Shown here in pieces: positions 57,606 through 64,000 of a DNA stretch of 64,000 nucleotides (positions are counted from its first letter, which is position 1; each line of letters opens with the position of its first letter). The stretch lies in NCBI GenBank assembly GCA_037367405.1, contig JAZKJV010005749.1, positions 62,001-126,000 on the forward strand, written 5' to 3'. The position numbers and the translations under genes were made by a program. The notes under the pieces are model-generated. The model did no database searches, was not told the origin of the DNA, and saw nothing but the letters and a program-made list of their open reading frames with translations. This stretch comes from Ottelia alismoides. Taxonomy: Eukaryota; Streptophyta; Magnoliopsida; Alismatales; Hydrocharitaceae.

Positions 57606-59040
57606 TTGGCCGTCGGGTTGTGCTGTCCAAATTGGGTCGAACCAGTTTTTTTGTCCTATAAGATCTGCCACCTCAGGATCTGCGCGGTGAATATGGTGGA
57701 TTCCCATGTGTGGTTGGGCGAGGAAGGAACATGGAAAATAATTTTGCCTGGCCATTCTTGGTTGGTAATTTTCTGTAGCGAATTGGTGGTGGCAGTGGTG
57801 GGTAGATCTTTTATAGGATTTGATGCTTTGGTTAGACCACGGCAGTGGCTGCGCTGCCGGGAAGACCTTGGAACAGGACTTCGACCCTGTCATGTATTTT
57901 TTTTGCTCTGCAATATTTTTATATCTCAAGAAAGATATCAGTTCATCTTCTCTTGTTGGATTGAGAGGCTTGTGTTTCCAGATGCTTCTCGGGTTTAACC
58001 AATCATCTCTCTCTCGTATATGCTTCTCTGCTTCCTGTAATCTGTTGATTTGACTCCCGTTTTTCCCGACATCTGCGAACTGTTCGTCTTTTTATTAATA
58101 ATATTGCTACCATTTGCACACGCGTTTTGCATTCTCTGCTTAGATCTGAATAAGTTGGAGTCTCTTTGCAATGCCCCCCACCCATCATCAGTGCTTTTTG
58201 ATTTTAAAGATTCTCTGTGTTAATGTGGTGGGTTTGTCTCACCATATCCCCATTCAGCGGCCGGGACTTTTCTGACTGTAATCAATTCGAGCTTGAATCC
58301 TTGTTTATAATCTGCCTTGTATATCTCGAGAAGAAGTGCAACCATGCTTGATAATGTTCCTTGGTCGGTTGGAAACACCTTCTCTGTATTGGAATGCAGT
58401 GATTTAAATTTTCAGAGTGGCTGTTTTCATTTACTGTTAAACAAGAAAATAAAGTCTGGGCATCTTGTTCGTAAGGAGATCGGCCAAAAAAGTATTAAAG
58501 TAGATAATTTTGGATTATCCTATTCCTGGAAACTACGCTAATTAATCAGATTTTATAGAACAGTTGTTCGTGGTCATCAGGCCATGAGCTCAACCCCATC
58601 AATATAATCGGTAACGAGTGAGATTTACAGGATAAATATCATATTCTTTGGATTTTGTTTGTCAGGGAATCGTATCAGATTTAAAGCATGTCTGAATTAA
58701 AACTTGCCGACTCGGGGTACTTCCCCTCGGTCTCCAATGAGTGAAAATTCGAATATCAACCTCTTTTCTTGGGATTCTCTCCACATTTTTAATAAAATTT
58801 TGACTTAAATTGCGCCTTTATCAACCCTGTCAATAAAGACACTTAACATTGGCGACTAAGCAACAATTAAGCAAATATAAGAAGCTCTCACCATCGGTTC
58901 ACGAAAAGAAGCCCCACATTATCTCCAACATGAGGGGAAACGACCTCTTATAAAGTTAAAGAGAATTAATGGAATAATCCCATTCAATTTTATTTTATTG
59001 CAAATCCTTATAAAAAAATGCAAGACGCTTCCTCCATTCA
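57606..59040 (+). other. JAZ 3' UTR and downstream intergenic DNA
   Basis: The sequence after the stop stays mixed in composition to about 58.3 kb, consistent with a 3' UTR, but no poly(A) site is clear. Frames such as 57606-57998 (plus) have no recognisable domain. 58.3-59.0 kb is AT-rich without features. Confidence 0.45.
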
Positions 59041-59102
59041 TATTAGCATGCATCGTCTGCTGCAGTGCTGTCTCTGCAATAATCGCTTGAATCGCTCTAC
59101 TT

Positions 59103-59173
59103 GATCGAGCGGTTCACATGATTTTGCACTATACGGGGCCACAAAAGTACAAAATCATGTGAACCGCTCGATC
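59103..59173. repeat. Perfect 24-bp inverted repeat (hairpin)
   Basis: The arm 59103-59126 (GATCGAGCGGTTCACATGAT plus TTTG) is the exact inverse of 59150-59173, with a 23-nt loop. Shorter, imperfect outer pairing (CTGCTGCAGT on both sides, about 59057-59066 and 59179-59188) may extend the fold. It could be a small MITE or a young hairpin RNA locus; no target duplication was found. Confidence 0.85.
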
Positions 59174-59199
59174 GGAATCTGCTGCAGTACCCGCTACAT

Positions 59200-59618
59200 C
59201 AGACGACCCCCTCCCCCATTCATATAGACTTATGCACTCATGTGCTTTGCATGGCTAAAGGCTTTTCTCCGCTCTCAATTACACGTAAAAAGACCTTTAA
59301 AAGAGACATATATAATATAGAATATTTAGATGATTTAAACTTGTGAAAAAGGAGGAGGAAATATACGTGAGATTTTATTTTGAATTTGTGATTTGAAGGA
59401 TCATAAAGATACTTATTATAAAAAATTTAAAATAAATAGATGTAATACTAGTATTCTTAATTTACTTAAGTAATATCAAATATTTATACTGGCATTCATG
59501 AAAACCCAACTCTTGACAATTTGGGAGCTTGAGTACTCATCCAAGAGCTCAAACTTGATGTCTGTTAAGAGCATGAAAGGAGTTGATGTGCAATGGATCT
59601 CGTGACGGAATTGAACTA
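59200..59618. other. AT-rich intergenic DNA
   Basis: No gene or repeat recognised between the hairpin and the hAT element. Confidence 0.45.
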
Positions 59619-59626
59619 GTTGGGGA

Positions 59627-60453
59627 CAGGGGTGTAAACGGACCGAACCTGAGTGAACCTATATTTTTTTAGGTTCGTTTCATTTATTTAATCGAGCCTA
59701 AACTTGTGTTCAGGTTCGGTTCGTTTTATTTTCGAACCGAATCCGAATCGAATCTCTTTTTAAACGAATCGAACCTAAGCGAATATCGAACTTAAGAATT
59801 CTCTAATAAGAGGGAGTGAAAAGAAGAGAAATGGAAATATATATGTGTATCTAAAATTAGAATAAATATTCATTTAGTTTTTTTCTTTATCTAACTCATC
59901 TTCATCTTTTGAAAAAAATAGATAAGGATTCGTCTCTTTGAAAAAAGTATAATTATAATATATTTTACATCTATTCAGATGGGGATAAGGAATAAGAATA
60001 ATACGGAGATATCCGATAAGTAATGTTTGTACTAGTTCTGTTGATTTGAAGATAAAGAAGGGAAAAGTACTAGACACATAGATGATAGATGTTGTAAACA
60101 CGATGTGACTGTTTATTTTCGGATAATTTATACTAAGATAAAACCTACTTATCCCGTGAATATCTAGTTATCTCTAGACAAAATTCACTTACCCTGGGAT
60201 AAAAACCACTCATCTCAAAATAAGTCCACTTCTACGGATAAGGATTTGAAAACATGTATATGTGTATGTTTATCGAGCTTTTAACGAATCGAACCTGAGC
60301 GAACCTATGATTTTTAGATTCGGTTCGTTTATTTAATCGAGCCTAAACATGTGTTCAGGTTCGGTTCGTTTATTTCCGAATCGAATCTGAATCGAACTTT
60401 TAGCGAGCCGAACCTGAGCGAATATCGAACTTGAGAATTTTCTTACACCCCTA
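59627..60453. mobile_element. hAT-type nonautonomous element, copy 2
   Basis: The 827-bp element starts CAGGGGTGTAAACGGACC and ends TTACACCCCTA. It is flanked by an 8-bp duplication GTTGGGGA at 59619-59626 and 60454-60461. Ends form a 10-bp inverted repeat (AGGGGTGTAA / TTACACCCCT). Inside, about 155 bp near the left (59640-59800) is repeated directly near the right (60285-60440), both with GGTTCGGTTCGTTT and ATTTAATCGAGCCTAAAC. Same family as 29457-30011. No transposase. Confidence 0.9.
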
Positions 60454-60461
60454 GTTGGGGA

Positions 60462-62399
60462 AGATGGATGAAAGCAGTGAGGGGTCGTTGCAGGCAATCG
60501 TTGACGATATCGAAACCTGCACCGACGAAGAAGAAAGAGAAGGTGTCTCAACAAGTATTGCAAGTCATGCCATGTTAGGTGGAAGGATGTGTTTTGGATC
60601 TCATTTGTGCATGCCCATAAGAAGCAAAATGTTTGCGAGAGTCATTACAAGAGCCAACGCGTAGTTGTTGCTGAAAATCACGAGTTTTAAAAGAATGTTT
60701 TTATCATGTTGTTGTAACTCACAAGATTTAATTTCTAACAAATTTTATATTTTTTTGTGCATGTTATAGTTCCAAGTTCGAACTCACGGAGGCCAGTTGT
60801 AAGGTCTAAAAAAAGACGTGATATCGGTGTTCTTTAACTTGGAGTTCAAGGGTGTTATTTGTTTTTTTGATATTTTTTTAACGAGGTTTTATGAATAATG
60901 AGTGTAATTGGATTTTTTTAGAAATTTATTTTTATTGTTCTTATAATTTCTTATTTTATTTTTATTTCAAATTTGTGAATTTTTATTTAATTAGAATGGT
61001 ATTTTTTCAATATAAGTAATTTTCAAGTGAGAAGATACGTTTTCTAATGTAAAAAATACATATACCTAAGATTTAGTGTTATAGGTATTTTCTTATCCAC
61101 ATATAGGTAAAATAAGATGAAAAGAATTTTTATGTTTTATTTTTCTTAGTTTTATGTAATTTATAAGAACATTTGTGTTTTAATAGTTATTTGATGTTTT
61201 AAGGCGAACTTTTTTTTGGCTAATTTTCAAATATTAAGTAATTTTAAATAGTTTTACTCTTTTATAGGTTTTTTAACTTCTGAAAATAATATAGTTTTGA
61301 AATCAAATTTTGTAGTGATATTATATACTATATAATCTTTTTTGTACATTTTTTATTTTCTGAATTTTTATTTCTTTTGATTATTTTTCTATTTTTTGGT
61401 TTTGAGTTATTTATTTAGTGTACTGAAATCAATGTTATTTTTCAAAAAAAAATTGACAGATCTTTTTAATTTAAGATGATATTAATTTTTAGGGAGTTTT
61501 ATTTACTGAATGGATTTTTAATGAATTAAAAATGGAAATATTAAAATAAAATAAAATAGAGACTCATTATTTCAAAATGGAGAAATATTTTTGGACTTAT
61601 TCGCATACAAACCCCTTCAAATCAATTCAACATTGTTGCAAAATTGAACTAGAAATTTACTCAGGGGCAATTCTGATTAAGAAAGTTGGTTAGAATCTCA
61701 CGTGTGTCCTTGGTGAGAGACCTTTGTGTAAATAAGAAGAACATGCATGTCCTCACTACAATAATCACCAGGTCGATATGACATGGCAAGTGCTCGAATT
61801 GCAGCATTACAACTTAGGTTTAGTAACATATTGTCTATAATAAATCTAGACCCGGTCAATTGCCAGGGGTATCCTAATGCACTTTATAATATAAACTTTG
61901 TAATGTTGTATATAACTTATATTATTCTACTAAAAGGGTTATTTCATAGATATTATATACATATACACTATGTGTATCCAATTTTCTAGGTTTACAAATC
62001 CAGCTAAATTGGTCTGACCAGTAAATTATGGCAAATTCAAAAGCTTTATTTTTCGATATGAATGTTGTTGTCATTACCGGTATGATCGGTTCAAACCAAT
62101 GGTCAAACCCGCTTAGACCAAACCGATGACAGATAGGTTCGAAGTGCGTCCGATTTTTGAAATCATGGTTTTTTCGCACCGAACAATATGGCATTCCAAA
62201 ACTTACACCATATTCCAATTTCTATTTCTAACTTTAAATTTCTAAAACTAAGTATCCCAGTTGGCAGTATATGACTTTTAATCCAACCACCCTCGATAAA
62301 TTCATAACTGATAAATAAAAGGTTAAAAGATAAACATTTATTGTAACACCACCAAATATATCCTCACATATAAAACTCATAATTTGTCCGAGTGAGTTA
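60462..62399. other. AT-rich intergenic DNA, no gene
   Basis: 60880-61600 is a T-rich, stop-filled stretch. At 62050-62165 GGTTCAAACC and AAACCGATG words resemble those at 4840-5010 and 40640-40735. Nothing coding was recognised. Confidence 0.45.
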
Positions 62400-63250
62400 T
62401 AAGTGTTGGAGATTGCTACACTATGCTATTAAGGTTCCTTTGTACAATTAGGGTTATGTACCATGATCATATTGAATACCATGGAGCTAGGCGGACACAA
62501 CTGACTTCAAATATGTGATATTCAATAAAGATCTCCAGTCTCTGTAGACTAATTTCCAACCAACTTCTTGATACATGTCCTTTACATAGGAATATAGATT
62601 CAGAAGTTTTGAATACTCAAGTCAAAGAGTTGACTTGATAAGTTTGAGATACTGAATCATAACTATCGCGATCAGACACACATCCTTTGACCTGAGACAA
62701 CTTTGCATCTATATGCCTGAGTATGCACATTTGATAGATAAATAGTTTGGTGACCTAGCGAAAGTCCGCATACCGACGTATTGGTGTGCATATTAAGACA
62801 TATGAGATGTATGATCTTCCAAAGAAATCATACAGGTTCATAATTGATGAACTGGAGATGGAGCTCACTCATGAGATAATTTGGGGTCAAACTGAATTTC
62901 GTGCATGGTCATCTTATTTATGAAATAAGAAATGAATTTGAGATATTAATATATGCTTTTGAAAAGTATATGATTAATATTGTTGCCCAAATGTCAAATG
63001 AGAAATCTATTGATTTATTCCGAAGAAGGCAATCAAACACTGGTTCAAACTTCGGATATATCAAAGTTTTTCTAGTGTGAAGGTTGAATGAGTATTGGAA
63101 ATACTCAGGGTTAACTTTAACATAATATATCATCTACCATGATACTTCCATTTCGAGGGAGTGATGTAACATGATATATTTTAGTGGTTCTATTTAGCTT
63201 GATGATTTGAGAACTAATTGGATTAAATCTCAATTTACCTGAATCTAATT
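62400..63250 (+). repeat. Dispersed repeat family F, copy 3
   Basis: Same order of landmarks as 11030-12060: GTACAATTAGGGTTATGTACC, CAAAGAGTTGACTT, CATCCTTTGACC, ATATGCTTTTGAAAAGTATA and AGGGAGTGATG. It is more diverged than copies 1 and 2 are from each other. No frame. Confidence 0.55.
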
Positions 63251-63559
63251 TCTCATTCCAATTCCAGTTTCAATGTCCAAATATTGGAAACATGGTCATG
63301 GAAATGAAAATATATAAGCTCCTTGAGCTCATTTCTAAGTTCCAAATGGTTTGAACTTTGATTAGAACTGGTCAAGGAAGCTGGGTTCATCTCACCGATA
63401 CTTTCTTGAGCTCACATAAAGTGGCTTGCGTTTCATTGAGCTCATTTAGAGTGTGAAATGTTCCATTCGAGCCCAACTGATAAGAGTGTATCAATTCAAG
63501 CCAAAAATGATATGAACCCTGAAATTTAATTGATATATATATTTCAAATCATTATATAT

Positions 63560-63910
63560 GGATAGTATGATATGATGAATCTGTGATTCATCACTCTAAA
63601 AGACAAAAATAGAGCTTCTTTATTAAGTAATTCATTGTATTTATTAATCTATATTGCATTATTATCATTCATACATATGTAAATAAGATTCACAGTTTAG
63701 CATGTGTAATTTCATAAATAAGAAGCCAACATTCTCTTGTACATTATCATCTGTATATTACCACAATTCTCCCTATTTTTAATATTTTTTGCTAACTCAA
63801 TATCAAATAAAATCAATTCTGCTGTGAATATATTACTAACACTAATCAAGAGAAATACCAAAAAAACTAACTTGTATATTTTCCCAATAAAACACAAACC
63901 CTAGTTCTGA
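63560..63910 (-). repeat. Repeat family G end block, inverted
   Basis: GATTCATCACTCTAAAAGAC followed by TATATTGCATTATTA and GTAAATAAGATTCACA matches 10525-10960 in the same orientation, up to ACACAAACCCTA. The window ends shortly after, so the rest of the element is unknown. Confidence 0.55.
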
Positions 63911-64000
63911 GACAAAAAGCTGTAAATATGAATACCTCTCATACAATCTCCTATGAACCATACTCACTTTTGAATTAGTGTACATTTAATTATCTACAAA

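Noticed and set aside
59640..60440. Possible LTR pair (direct repeats of about 155 bp)
   Set aside because: They lie inside hAT ends with an 8-bp target duplication, carry no TG...CA ends, primer site or coding DNA. Internal duplication is the better reading.

Overview
This is a stretch of plant nuclear DNA, most likely from a monocot. Two genes are intact and recognisable: an intronless cytosolic ribosomal protein gene (RPL27A, uL15) at 24765-25208 and a four-exon JAZ/TIFY jasmonate-signalling repressor at 56603-57605. Both have strongly G/C-biased third codon positions inside AT-rich surroundings, as in many monocot genes. Almost everything else is transposable-element DNA of several classes and ages. 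No tRNA, rRNA, organelle insert or CRISPR array was seen. Species cannot be fixed from the window alone.

Layout. 1-24 kb is gene-free repeat DNA. It holds diverged copies of two unclassified families: F (inverted at 0.93-1.96 kb, direct at 11.03-12.06 and 62.40-63.25 kb) and G (three members at about 6.1-8.7, 12.96-15.6 and 17.4-21.1 kb, with inverted pieces at 10.0-10.96 and 63.56-63.91 kb). There are also LINE/SINE-type tails, a CA-rich low-complexity tract and a CACTA-type end at 23039. At 23.6-24.5 kb a LINE 3' remnant is split by a Tourist-like MITE. RPL27A follows, with a site II motif, TATA box and telo-box. Downstream, 27.0-28.7 kb is a 339-bp tandem array. Each of its complete units ends in a segment matching the RPL27A 3' UTR. 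A decayed gypsy gag/protease fragment and a hAT element with an 8-bp target duplication come next.

34249-39941 is a full-length Ty1-copia retrotransposon on the minus strand, with LTRs, tRNA-iMet primer site, polypurine tract and a 5-bp target duplication. Its gag-pol frame is broken by eight stops and one frameshift. 40-45.8 kb has a LINE C-terminal pseudogene and a small MITE.

45.8-53.7 kb is the most unusual part: a head-to-tail chain of about 17 fold-back elements of three families, nearly all separated by (TA)n or CT/TA microsatellite tracts. One of them is interrupted by a Mutator-like element that has a 9-bp target duplication and carries a very G-rich cargo. The JAZ gene then lies in a relatively clean island at 56.2-58.3 kb. 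It is followed by a strong 24-bp-arm hairpin, a second hAT element of the same family as the first, and further AT-rich repeat DNA.

The two genes have no evident functional link: one serves translation, the other hormone signalling. The interest of the window lies in the repeat architecture, and in the intron of the JAZ gene that splits its Jas motif.
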